Shown: one piece after another, positions 41,440-54,600 of the stretch
How positions within the stretch are numbered: position 1 is the stretch's first letter
How the letters are laid out: the number at the start of each line of letters is the position of its first letter
Assembly: GCA_036785705.1 (NCBI GenBank)
Contig: JAWUZG010000332.1
Location: 1,674,001 to 1,738,000, forward strand
Reading direction: 5' to 3'
Origin: Acanthornis magna
Taxonomy: Eukaryota; Chordata; Aves; Passeriformes; Acanthizidae
Length of the DNA: 64,000 nucleotides
The notes under the pieces: generated by a model
Told to the model about the DNA's origin: nothing
The model's input: only the letters and a program-made list of their open reading frames with translations
Database searches by the model: none
Program-made: the position numbers and the translations under genes

Positions 41440-41645
41440 TAACCAGACCAAAAGCAAGCCTGTGTGGTGTGTTTCTGAGACAGAGAACTTTAGATGATTT
41501 ATGACAGCTATTGGTAGGAATGGAGGCAGGCCTTTGGGGTTTTGATTGTTTGAATAAATATGTTTGTTAGGAAAAAATGTCCTTTGAGTTACTTGGACGC
41601 ACTGCTGGACACAGGCCTCCAATGTGGAAGCTCTTAAAGGTGCAA
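41440..41645 (+). repeat. 265-bp unit, copy 1 (5'-truncated)
   Basis: Matches most of copy 3 from the TGTGGTGTG landmark through the closing CTCTTAAAGGTGCAAA word, with scattered substitutions. Its end abuts copy 2 directly, which shows head-to-tail tandem arrangement. Confidence 0.8.
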
Positions 41646-41780
41646 AAATTTGCTCGACAGCAACCAAGTTGTCCCTAAATGGGGAGCGTGGCCTGCTTGG
41701 AGGGTAGGCAGGCTGAGAAGGAGCCTCTGTGGCATGTTTCTGAGGCAGAGAACTTCAGATGGCTGCTGAGAGGTATCGGT
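41646..41780 (+). repeat. 265-bp unit, copy 2 (3'-truncated)
   Basis: Matches the first half of copy 3, including CAGCAACCAA and CCCTAAATG words and the TGTTTCTGAGGCAG landmark. Identity is lost after about 41780, where unrelated sequence begins. Confidence 0.8.
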
Positions 41781-42346
41781 GTACCGTGACATCCTCTCCC
41801 AAAAGAGCTCACCACCACACTCAAAGTTCAGTCACTCTCCTTGGCAGTAGGGAGACTTGGCCAGGAAAGACAACAGGGATGAGAAGATCCAATACAAAAG
41901 CATGTTCAAAAGGGCCTTCAGCCATCTTCTGTTTACACCAGCAGGTAAATCATTGCTTACATGGATGGGGAGCATCAACTGAAGGAGTGCTGGTGGTTTT
42001 TGCAGGCCTGAGATGTGCACACTGCTCTATGTCTCAGACATACTGTTTTTTGTCTTGAGACTCTGGCCTTTATTTACACTGCTTATTCTGACAGATGTGG
42101 GAGAGGTCTGTGCTTCTATTTTTATCAAGTGTGTTTCAGTGACTTTGCTTTATAATAAACTGCTTTAATTTTTTCAACCTCTTAATGAATTAAACAACGT
42201 CCAGAGATAAAATGTCTCAGGATAAATAGTTTCAAGAGACTATCTAGGGCCACGACTAGATCACTAATTAGTTGTTTCTTCTTTTCTTCTCTGTGTCCCT
42301 TTGCCACACACTTTGTACACAAAGGTTGAGGGCAAGAGATAAAGTT

Positions 42347-42611
42347 AAATTTGTTAAGCAGCAACCAACTTTTCCCTAAATGAGGAGCATGGCCTAGTTA
42401 GGAGGGCAGGCAGACTGAGAACACGCCTATGTGGTGTGTTTCTGAGGCAGTAACTTTGGAAGATTTCTGGGATATATTGGTGGGAATGAAGGCAGACCCT
42501 TGTAATTTTGATTGTTTGAATAAATAAATTTGTTAGGGAAAATGTGCTTTGAGTTACTTGGATACGCTGCTGGACACAGGCCTCCAATGGGGAAGCTCTT
42601 AAAGGTGCAAA
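42347..42611 (+). repeat. 265-bp unit, copy 3 (complete)
   Basis: This is the only full-length copy. It contains the 5' half shared with copy 2 and the 3' half shared with copy 1, which together define the unit length. A minus-strand frame of 154 codons (42427-42891) begins in the flank and runs into this copy. It has no recognisable family signature. Confidence 0.8.
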
Positions 42612-42612
42612 T

Positions 42613-45600
42613 TAGAGTTTGGTCTGTTGCTTCAATGCATTTGCAAGTAGTGGGGCTGAGAGTCTGAGAAGCGTTAGGAGATCTGTAGGATTGTGTTCTG
42701 GAAGAAGGCCAAGAAATTGGTTTCATCTGAAGAACAGAGTTCAGATGGGAGATTAAAGAAATCGTGTCTCTACTATTGCATGAGGGTGTCCATCTGAACA
42801 AGAAGTCTGTGTGAGGGGAGAAGCTTAGAGGTCTCACAGAGATTTTTAAATTTTTTTTCCAGGGGGTGTCATTGCAGGTGAAGTTTTTCACTGATCTGTG
42901 GAAAATTTGGACTGCATTTCCAGTCTTTTCTTAACAGCTGTGAGCATTCAGCTCTTTATTTATTAAAAACTTTAATTTTCAATAGATGAGTGTATGCTGC
43001 AGGGAACTTTTTCTAAAACTCTTTCAGGTAAAGCATATGCTTCCAACATATGACTACAAGTTGCTTGCTCACTCCAAGTTACATAGGTTTTTATTAAAAA
43101 AATAATATTATTTTAAAACCTGTTAGGCTGTTGTTAAACCTGTTACACCTCCTAGTTATGTGAGAGTAATTTTTGCATACGAAAACGTGCATGTTTCAGA
43201 GGTGGTGTGTCAGTCATATTGCAGTAGAGCCAATCAATGGTATTGGCCTAACTGGTTTTGGTTCCATTAGCAAATGCCATTGAGTTTTTTATGGTGCCTT
43301 AAAATATATTCAGCTTTAAGAGAACTAGTTTTATAAGCTGCAGAGAAGCATCAGTAACTGACTAATAAAGAGACATAATTTAGTTTTCATTAATATTACA
43401 CTTACTAGATTAAAACAATGAATTTTTATTAAATAGACTTGTATAAGAAGTCATTTTGATTAAGACACTGTCTTTTCATGTAATGGATGTTGGTTCCATG
43501 CAGAGTAATGGATGAAAATTGACTCTAGGAAAAAAAAAAAAAGAAAAAACGTGTAGAAAGAGATGAAGGCAAAGGTTTCCTCCATGGCTTGCCAATACTC
43601 ACAAACTTGATTTAACAATTCTGTTGTCTGCTTTTAATTTTATGGAATTAATAGTTGGCTTAGAGTCATGAAGTGTATTTAATTTTTTGAAAAATCTTTC
43701 TAGATGTTTTTCTCTAGACCAAGTTATTTTTCTTTTTTTTCTTTCTTAAATATATTTCAGCTAACTAAAGGGCTTTAATATTACGGTGTGGTCTTGAAAG
43801 ATGCTAACAGTATGTTTAAAACCACAACAAAAATCCTGATGAGTTTCAGTTGTACATTAGGATTCGGTGAATAATGTGTGAATAATGGGTGTCTATGTGT
43901 GAATAAGAACCAATGTGTGGATGTGCTTATAAGTTGGTTTCAAGGAAATTCCCACAAGCACAGTCCAGTGTACGATATACATTTATAATAAACGCTGTCA
44001 GAATTCTCCGTGCATCACAACCATGAATTTCCGTGAGGCTGAGCTGGCGCGAGGCTGGCAGGCATGGCAGGAAGGTGAGTGGGCTGAGTGTGGGTTCCAG
44101 GTCAGGGGACATCCAGAGGAGCCCCTCGAGGTCCCGGTTCCCTTGGGTGCTGTCTGGAGCAGGAAGACAAAGGAGCTGCTACAGCTGCTTGTGCCAGGCT
44201 GGGAGTTCAGTTCTTAGGTTTTCAGTGAGAAGGCAGCAGCTCTGCAGGAAGTGTTTTACCTCCACCTCTCTGGCTCTTTGCACCCCCTCTGCACTCCCAT
44301 GGCCTTGGCTGGGGCAGCAGAGAGATGCCCTGTCTTGAGAAAGTTCATTCTAAATGCCCATTCTTGCTGCTGTGCTGACATATCTGTGTGCAGCCAAGGG
44401 AAAGGGGTGCAGAGGGGAAGGAAAATTCTGTGCTAAAGCCCTGCTGAAACTAAATAAATGCTCATAAGGGGCAAAGGCATGTTTTCTTTTACCCTTAGGC
44501 TATCTCCTTGATAAATTTCAAATGTTTGCTGTGAGCAACAGAGGTGTTAGTGCTTCCTAAGTATCCTGTAAAATATGAACCTGAGCCTTGAATTAAGTTG
44601 TTAAGTTTTGTACAAGTAATGTTTTCAATCCCTCCTGTAACATCCCAGTATAACCACTTAAATTAAAAGTTTTCATTTGTGATGGCATTAAAGAAGATAA
44701 AACCCAGGGATTTGGACTTGTGTGGCACTATTTTTATTTTGATAATTTATTTAGCAATAATCTAAGTGTCATTTTGGTGTGGGAGAACAACAGTGTTGTA
44801 TAAAAGTAGAGTATTTTCTTTCATTTACAGGTTTGGGCTCTAGGAAGGAGGTGTTGTCAGGGATTAAGTGCAATCGTATTCCAACTCTCATCTTTTAAAA
44901 AGTAATTCAGCAAATGAATGAAGGACAGAAAATATTTTCAGTTATTTCTACAAAATGTGGCTTTGTGTTCTATTGAAAATGCCAATAAGCTAAGGTTCCA
45001 GAACAAAAGCATGGAAAAGAAGTATAAATTCATAATAATTTGAAGACCATGGTCTTATTATGCTTTTAATGAATAGATGAATTAGACTGCAATTTTATAA
45101 GCCTTCTGTGAATATTTTCTTCTTACACAATGGCTGTTTATTCTCACTTGACTTCAATGAAATTATATGAGACGTAAATATAATTGTTACAATCTGAAAT
45201 ACTTTTTGATCAGTTTTGTCAGCTTTACCTTTCCTATTGTTCAGACCCATCTTTCTGAGAAACTTTTATAGGGTTTTTGACTTTTTTTTTCCTGCTACAT
45301 TTTTAATCTTCCACTGGAGAGTCAGAACTTAGGAGAAGGAGGATCTTCTCAGGTCTTGTCTCCATCCCTAATTTGTTTGCCGATTTTCATACTTATTTTC
45401 TGTCATATATAAATGCTATTGCTTGATTGCACATCAGAGCTTTTGTCCATCACAATTAAAGGCTGTGCAGTCCATTCTGTACTGGAATACTTAAAGCAAA
45501 AGCAGTGCTGCCAATATGGACACCCCAAAGGCTGAGATCCAAACTATGGAGTGCTGCTGCACTAAGTGACTAGGAAGAGTCTTTTTTAGGCAGTTACAGG

Positions 45601-48600
45601 AAGTCTGTAAAAATAATTTTGAAAGAATAGTAATATTTGTTAGATAATGCACAGAAGATAAGTCTGACATGTAATTTCATACATCTATTCCCAAGGCTCA
45701 TGTGGAACATGAGAATCTTAGGAAGGGAAAATAATTTATGTGGAAGCTTTAGGTCATAAATGTGAAATAAACCCTCTATCATTAATACCAGGTGATGTCA
45801 ATCACTTCTCTCTTGCAAATAATCTCTATAAATAGAGCAATTACTACATAAGCAGTCAATGATAAACTGTTGTATTGTGGAAAAAACCCACGGTACATTG
45901 GCTTGCTGTCATTTCCAGAAAGGCTTTAACCTTTCAGTAAAAAATAAGTAAGTGATTACAATTCAGTGGGAAAGATTTAGAAAAGCTGTTAAAAGAGAAA
46001 AAGAAAGGGGCGTTGCTTTCACTTGCATAGGATTTAGCAACTCCTGTGTTTCTTAGCTGAGTTCTGTTTCCAATGGTTTGGATTGAGATGATTGAAATGC
46101 AGAGCCTTGGTCTTCGCAGGGCCACAGGGGCCACAATCATGATTTGAGTAGTGAGAGGAAATGAGTTTTTTGGGAAAAATGTTCCCAGCTGCAGTTCAGT
46201 TCCTCAAGCCTTCCTTCAGCAGGGTGACACAACACCAGGCAGTACAGGACTGACTCAGCTCTACAGCAGATGTGGATTGTTTACAAACCTCTTGTTGTTG
46301 TTCCTGAGTAACTTTCCTCATGTGCCCCAGAAGAATTCAGGCATTCAGGTTACTGAGTGACGGACCACAGTTGCAGAAATTAGCACTCTTGTGTGCAAAT
46401 GTTAAGGTGATACACTAAAATAGAACCACCCTATTATGTAACATTTCTGCAGATTAAATGGTTTTTATGGATAAGTACTGTCAGGGTAAATAGTTTTTCT
46501 TGTGTTCCAGAGGCACAAGTGGTTTCTTCCCATTCTGTTGTAGAATTAGGAGCAACCAATGTGGGCATTGGAAACACTCAGACTCTGGCTTTGCTGAGGA
46601 TTCTGTAGATACAGTTGGACACCAGAGTGTCCACATTCTGCACTAGAATTGCCCAAAATAAATAGAATGTTTGAATAGTAAAATGTGGAGTGATGTCTCT
46701 ACTACCTGGGAGGAAGGAACATGCGATACGCATCCTAGAACATCAAATCCGCCTCCTAGAAAGGAAAGGTAAGGTCAGTTAGATACAAAAACTAGTTTTG
46801 AGGGCCCTGAAGGACATCAGATGTGTTTGTAATCAGACTCGAGAAGTTTTGGACAAGTTTGTTCATTAGGGAGCAGCCACATGTTCATACTTCTTGTACC
46901 AGTCTCTGAGCTGTGATTTTGAGGCTTCTTAATCAACTGCTCTGCTTTTGTATTGAGTTGGGACTCTGTACATCTCAGCCAGTACTCTGTGATGAATACA
47001 GTAAATGTATGTGCATCATTAGTAAAATCCAGAAAGAGAGATTTGATACCTCTTCATACATAATCATTGATTCTTGGGCCCTTAAATGTCTGTTTCACAG
47101 TAAAAATAAATATGTTGTTCTTGTATTAATATTACAGTAACTTCTGTCTCCCCATTTGGGTGCATGTTTAAATGAGAAAGAATCCTCACTGTGTTATTTA
47201 CATATACTGTATAATAGATAAGTCGTTCTCACTGTGGAATAAGTTGGCTATAACTGACATGGTTTGTTCTTAGAGTTACCGTAGTCATCGCTGTGATGAA
47301 AGTTTCCCTGCCAGCTTTGTGCCATTGGTGCTCTTGCAGGAGGCTGACTTGCCTTACTGAGGAAACCTTTTGGAACTGTAATCAAGTGACTGTGGCAGCC
47401 AAACAAGTTTTCCTTCTAGAAATAAACATTGTATACAGTGAGGCATGTTCCCAAAATTTTCTGTAGGAAAATATGTGTAACCCTCATTTATCTGTGGTAG
47501 CTACAAATACTTGTAGCTACTGCGAGGTGAATGTGTAACTTGTTAAAAGCAGTAGCATTTAAAGGGATCAAACGATTGAAGTGAGCTCTTCAATCAAGTA
47601 CATCTGGAGACTAAAACAGGCTCTGGAGGTACATACCTCAAACACGAGGTAATTCTGTTTCTGAGATGCAGAGAAAAGCAAGGTCAGAACCTACAGAGAA
47701 GTTCGAAATTGTGCAATGCCAGAGCATGGGGTGTAGTATTCCACACTGCCGGGTGGAAAGTCTGCCTCCTGTTTTGTGAGCTGTTTCACATAACGCTGCT
47801 GTGCCAGAACACAGGTTTATGAAAAGGAAATTTAATTTTGAGACCTTTTATGTATAAGGAATGAAGTTCTGAAGAGGTGTAAGTAAAGGAAAAAAAGAGA
47901 TGTGTTTGTTGTTTAAATTATTATTCAAAATGTTCGAGTTGGTTGTTTTGAAAAATGCCTGGAGTGAATGAGATGCAGAGAAGAAGTGGTTGGTGTTTAA
48001 TTACACAGGAGTGCCACCTAGCATCAGCTCACAGCTCTGAGCAGCTTCAGAGAGTTACAGCAGCATCACTCTTGGGCTTTCACTGAAATTCATTTTTCTG
48101 TCCAACCTTGTTATCAGAGTATAAATGTCTATGCTAAAAAAAAGATAGTTCTTACATGGTAAACCTCAGATATTAACATTAAAAGCTTTTTAATTCAGAC
48201 AGATGGAAACAGGACTAGTAAAAGCTTTTTTTGTTAAATAGGTATAATTATATTATAGCTAATATTAATGGTTTCCAAGTTTGTCTAGGTAGATGCTATG
48301 TTAATAAATGTTACTATTTCAGCAGCTCTCAAAAATCAAATTTTGCATTTGCTGTTGTTACTGTTCTTTCAAATTCAAGCATAAACTAGAGAATGAAGAA
48401 GTCTCTTCATGGTTTTAGTGCACATGCTCCAGATTTACATATTCTTAAAAGGAAGAACATCTGTGAGATCATAATAAACAGGGTCACAGTAATCAAGATA
48501 TGACTGGTTCTCTACATGGCAGCAAGTAGATATTTCATGTTTGAAAATCTGTGAGATTTGTGAGGAGATTTGATGCTGACAAACAAGGAAAATGCCAGCT

Positions 48601-51600
48601 CTCAGTCATATATCCTTTTAGTTTGAGTACAGTACAGAGTGAAGTAATCCTTTATATTGCTCTCAAGTGCAGTGCGAAGGCAGCACACCAATCAAAGAGC
48701 TACGTTGCCTGAATAATCTGTTAGTGCTTTGTTCTATTTTCTTACACTTTATAGTAAGTAAAAAAAAAAAAAAATCTAAGAAATACCAAAATATTGCATT
48801 TAGATTGATGTTATATTTAATGAGCCCTTTATAGAATGTAATACCAAGTGTTAATCAATAGACATGCCAGAATAACTTCCAATACAACCTTGTAGAATTT
48901 TTTAAATTAATTCTTATTAAAATTATTGATTTATTGTGACTTACTGGGGTTGCAACTGGAGCAGTTTTTCATCCTAATTAGGAGGTTAGGTTCCACTACT
49001 CAAACTGCAGATAATAGTGTAATGATTGTCATCTGGAAACATAAAAATCAATGTGAGATACTATCAAAATCTGCCGACTGTCACAAATTATGGAAATTGC
49101 TCATGGTTTTAAAAACACTGCTAAACGGTGTTTCCTTTTATTCTTTATAACATATTCAAGCAGAGCTACTCAAGAGAGTGTCTATTAACATAAAGCAAGT
49201 ATCAAGTGGTGCTCAGATAGTTAGGGCCACCTCTTAATCTATGATGTAATTTACAAATACTTTAGGAGAGATATGGAATAGTTTTTATAGTATTAAAAAT
49301 CAAACATCTTTTTACAAATTGTGTAGCAGGATTGTATTGTAGTTAACACTGCTCTGTTTTCTGGTCAATTATATTTGTTGATGCAGTAGAGAAACAGGAA
49401 TGTGAAGATAATGGCCACACACATGGCTGTACATTTCTCTCAGTGGTAACATCATGAGAAGTGGAAAATTTTAGGTCATTCTATAGATATATATTCCATC
49501 TTTTCTTTTACAGTCTTCACACTGCAATGTCAAGGGGCAAAAATGAGAGAAAAAGGAAAAAAAAGAATGTTAGTTGTCACTGGGGCTGTGCTTCAGTTAG
49601 AGGTTATTTATAGTTATTTTGTTTTTAATATTTGATGTACACAGACCTTTCCATCTCAGTCAGGTGTAACTCTGAAAACTCCTCTGCTATAATTGCCTTT
49701 GGAGGTCTATGGGAGGTTATAAAACCTGATACATGCTGTTTGATTAGTCCATTTATAAATTACTGTGTATTTTCCCATTCCCTCTGCCCTGTCTGCAGAA
49801 TTTGTTCTCCCATTTTCTTATGTTCATAATGGAAAAAATAGTGTTCTTCACTTGAATGTTAGTATATGTCATGTGTAAGGGGAAATGAGGAGCAAAACCT
49901 TCGGATTCAAAAGGAAACTAAGCTAATGTTTATATGCAAATATTCACCAACCTGACGGGGTGGTGGTTCTTGTCTCCTTGGAAGCACCTTAAAGAAACTA
50001 ATCTCAAGTTTTGTGAGGAAGGATTACAAGTTCTAGGTCCAAATCTTACATCTTATTCTTCATTTCTACTTCATCATCTATGTGCGGGTGGGATTGCTGA
50101 CAATCCTTCATAGTGGTCTTTTAAAAGAACATACAACTTTAGAGACAAAAACCACAGAATCACAGATATTGAGGGACCATGGCATATGTGTTCAGGGACA
50201 TGGAGATTTTTTTTTTTTATTCACTGTTGCTCAGAAATTTAGAATTAACTGCTCTGTAATGTGTACTCTGATGAGTTGACTGAAATTTGAAGTGGTGTAT
50301 TTAAATTTTAATGCAAACAAATTTTTGACAACACTCAAAACTTTCACTGGTATGAAGCTTTGTGTTTTCACTGAAAAAGAGCTTTGAAAATCATGATTCT
50401 ACCCCTGCTTGGGGCAGAAAGTGGCACAATTTCCAGCTGATGCAAATCAACATATCTCCATCAACTCAGTGGAGGTGAAGTGATTTATGGGAGCTGCAGA
50501 GATAATCATCATTATCTTTGTGTGAAGAAGAGAAAACTGGTTCTGAAGATCTACACAGTAGAATATGACATTATTTGAAAAGTGTTTATTAACCTTGCAC
50601 AGTTAAACAGAAAGTCGCTTCTGGTATCTGATGCAAGAGAAGATTTAAAACACTTGAGAGGGAAACAGTAAACAGCTGTGCCCATGGTGGGCTTTGGAGA
50701 ACATGCACTTGTGTCCACATCTGGATTCAGACCTTTGTGCAACTCATTGGTCAAAAAATTCCTTGAGTTGCTTGGATGGTGAACCAGAATGTGTTGGAAG
50801 AAAGCCTCTTCTACAGCAGTAGTGCTGTATTTCAAAATTTAGGTCTCATTAAATTCTTTCTGATATAAAACAAAGAAAATTGTGAGTACAATAATTAGAA
50901 TCACAGTAACCAGCACAAGCTGCTTTTCTCTGCTAAAGTGTCAAATTCAATCCTCAATGTGAAAACAAAGCAAAATATAATTTTAGTGAAATGTTTGTTG
51001 AATAAGGGAAGAAATATTTTTGTTTGTACACTCCTTAGAAACAATTAAGCATTAGCTCTGTCAAATACTGAATTATAAGTGAAATCAGTTTAAATTATGT
51101 GAGCTATACAGTCTTTGAAATTGGCTTTAAAAGACTTATTGTAAAACTAATGCTGTGAAAAAGCACTTCTTTTCAAACTGGGTGAAGCTCCTGAACACTT
51201 TTTGTAAGTGGCAGCACATGTTTTGAAAGCATTAGAGTAATGCCTAACACCTTCCAAAGTACCTTTCAAGCAGTGAATTACGTATTCAGCACATCTGTGT
51301 TCCTACAAGACTTGCAGTAATAATCAGATTGGTTAACTATGCTTTTTTAATTTTTTTTTTAAGATTGATTTTAATGTTTTAATTGATTTGAGGCAGATAA
51401 ACTCAATTGTGTGCAAAACCTTATTTATTTTGGGACAAAAGCAAATTGAGTCTTGGTAGAAAAAAAACCCAAAAACCTTACCTTCCAGAGAAGAAAAGTC
51501 CTTAGGCTCCACTGTTTAAGGCATGTTCAGCATGCTTAGAAATTCATCATTTTGATCAGCATTACTCGTTGGACATGGAATTTGCTCTATTTTAGTATAT

Positions 51601-54600
51601 TTTGGACCCAGGATTGCAGTTACAAGTATTGAACAGTACTGTGGGTACAGGGATAGTGTATTAGTTTTTGGGGTTTTTTTGTCAATTCATTTCTTCACTT
51701 GATTTTTCCTGGCTAGTAATGATTACTTCAAAGAGTTGCATATAAATGCACACAGTAGAAACTCATTAATTTTCAGTAATTTTGGAAATGCACATGAGGA
51801 ATAGATGAATTCTGAAAACCTGTGCTGTTGCCCCATGCTGGATTCATTTAGAAGGAGAACTGTAGATTGTTGCAAATGCAACTCCACCTAGAATTTGTGA
51901 AACCAAGAGAAAAAAAGTGATCAGTTTCTAGAAGTGCAGATGGGTTTGGGGAACAGTCAAAATTAAGAAGCTTATAAAAGCTTAGGAACAAAAATGGGTC
52001 AAAATCACATAGCTGAAACCCCCAAAATGTTAGTGAAGTTTTGATTACAAACAGGGAAAAAGAAAGTCGTGTAATCTTGTCAGTTCACTGCTGTGAACTG
52101 TGTGCATCATACTCTGACCTTTATTTGTTGTGGATTTTTTTATTACTTACTTATTTTAAAACCTTGAAGTTTATTTAAAATCTTTTAGTTTTACGTGCTG
52201 TACAGATTTTGTACCTAGTTGTCCACTGAATCCTGTGTTACTGATTTTGTTACACACATCCTGATCTAGAGCAAAATTCTCTCCTGCCCTGAATACTTTT
52301 CCACAGTTGTTATTTTGTCAGTTATTACTGTACCAGGCTCTCACGTGAATCACAGAGCTTTGGTTTAACTGTGGAGCTTGAGCACAGCATTTGTAATCTT
52401 ATGTGTCTGTGTTTTAGTAGAAATTCTGGGTGTTTTTCATGATATGACACTTTTCCTAGTTAAATTCTTAGTGGGAATGATAAGGAAATCTGCTTTTGGT
52501 TCTTCTGATAAATGATGTTACTTAGCAAAGTGAGGATTAGCCTGGTTCTACATAGATAAGTAGACTTATCCTTAGACTTATCTAATTTCTGGAATTCTTA
52601 GGAAGTATGGACAAATCCATCTATATAAAGAAATAACTTCTAAAAGCATTCTGATTCTTCATTAAAAAAAAATCTAATTAACTGATATGTCACAATTTCA
52701 TGTTGAATTACAATTTTTAAATCACATATATTCGAAGCCCTGATCTGACCATCTGTCTGGTGATGCACTTGCACTGTATCAGAGCTAACATTAGTGCAGT
52801 CTGAATGGAGACATGGCACTATGCACCAGTTTGTACTTCATTCTTATCACTCAAAACTCAGTTCCTAAATGGGACATTTCCTAATTCTGTAGTCTTGATT
52901 ATTGGAAAATATTCCAGTAGCCCCATGAAAGCTCTTTATAGTGACTATAAAAAACATTTCAGATGGAGAAATGACTTTAAGAAAGGCACATATCTATGAT
53001 TTTTCACCTGTGCCAAACAGAGAAGAACATTGCATGTTCAGGCTAGAATTTCTAAGCTGCTTTCAAAAATTAAGCCAATCCACCTGGAAAACTGAGGATT
53101 CCGTCAAGATATTATGTAAATATATAGACTTCCTTGAAAATAAGTATTGGAAATGAGGTATAACTTGATTATTTTATGTTTAAGAATCTCTCTTTTCAGT
53201 TAGAGGTTATTCTACTTCCATAAATTCAGTTGCAATTTAGGTTACTACAGGTCTTTCTTTTGAGGAGTTGCCCCAGGCATTGAGATTTGTGTGTTGTAGA
53301 ATCTCTCCTTTGCAGATCTTCTAATATATAAATGTTACCACCAATTCAAAATTGCAGAGATAAACTCAATCTGTAAGCTACTCTTAAGGAATTTATTTCT
53401 TTTCTTTTTACTCTTTTTTTAAATTTTATTATTTTAGTTCATGACTATGCTATCAGGCTACTTTAAAAAAGTATTGCAAATTAGAGTTGAAAGTTGACCA
53501 GAAGTTGAAAAGTAAAACTAAATAATTAAAATATATATATATTACATGTACAAGGGTTCATGCAAACTGCCTTGTCCTTGACAATATTTTTATGAGAATG
53601 ATAAAAGGGACTTAGTGCCAAACTAAATAAATAGCATGTTTATTTATTTAAGAGAATACCCACTGCAGAAGTTCAAGCAAAGGAATCTGTATGTTATGTA
53701 TGTGTATCAGATCTTGACTAAAACTTACTTTGCAATCAAAATTGTAGAGTTGGACAGTCTTGTTAAATTGCTTGATTTCTGTTCTCTGTTGTTAACTCTT
53801 AGTGTGCTTGCTTAGGCTGGGGATTGTAATATTTTTTTATCTTGCCTCTCAGGAAATGGGAATGAAACTGGACAGCTGAGTGATGTACATGGAAATCCTT
53901 TGCTCTTACAGTAGCTGAACTAAAAAATCATGAATCATGTATCTTCAATGTTTTTGGAACTGAAACCAGTATTAGTGGTTTATTCACAGACTCAGTTTGG
54001 TGTTGGTTGTTTTGTTTAGCTTTTTCCCCCACTCTAATTGAACAAATACTTGTTTTCTTTTTCTGGTTGAGATTCCAGCTGCTTCTCTAAGCACAGAACT
54101 CTTGTCGGTAGGAAGCTGTCTGGTTCAGGGGGTGGCTTTTTCTGGAGGAGTATGAATTAGTGATCCAGGGGCGGTTCCTTCTCGCTGCCTGGTGCACTGC
54201 GTTGTGTGCCTTGTGCATCTCCTGTTATTCTGTGTTACTGCAGAGAGAGAGGCCTTGTCCAGAGTCCAGGATTTCTGTCCTGCATGAAATTTCTGCAGGA
54301 GTTCTAAGAGATGTCACTTTGAGTGGCTTGGGCAATGCCACTGACCAAACTCCCAAACACGCATTGTCAATCCGGCTCTTTTCTGGAGGTGCCACCAGCT
54401 CCCCCTGCCCTGGTCTGAGCTCAGAGATCCACCCTTGTGGGAGCTGGTGCTCACAGACTCCACCACTGTTTGTGCAGAATCTGCTTTTGAAGAGCAACTT
54501 GTGCATATCACTGACAATGGCCTCAAGGAAGAGACTTCTCTCCTTTACCTTGTATTTTTTATTTTAATAATTCATGAAAGTTTTCATGCAAGTTAGAATT

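Larger units (their letters stand above)
41440..42612 (+). mobile_element. Degenerate repeat with three 265-bp units, probable old LTR-type element
   Basis: A unit of about 265 bases occurs three times. Copy 1 lacks its start (about 41440-41645). It is followed head-to-tail by copy 2, which is recognisable only to about 41780. A complete copy 3 lies at about 42347-42611. The shared landmark TGTGGTGTGTTTCTGAG-like word sits 265 bases apart in copies 1 and 2 and 702 bases apart in copies 2 and 3. Between copies 2 and 3 lies unrelated sequence with an AATAAA signal at 42154-42159 followed by a T-rich stretch, as in the R region of retroviral LTRs. I infer a decayed LTR element or its solo fragments. 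No gag, pol or env-like protein is visible. An unclassified tandem repeat is the alternative. Confidence 0.55.

Noticed and set aside
42427..42891. 154-codon minus-strand frame
   Set aside because: Runs across repeat copy 3 and its flank, so it is most likely repeat-derived. No viral or cellular protein motif is visible.
50149..50170. CACAGAATCACAGAT word resembling the CR1 3' microsatellite
   Set aside because: Too short and not followed by recognisable CR1 sequence.
54160..54567. 135-codon plus frame with hydrophobic N-terminus resembling a secreted protein
   Set aside because: No family match, two overlapping minus frames in the same GC-richer patch, and no supporting transcript structure.
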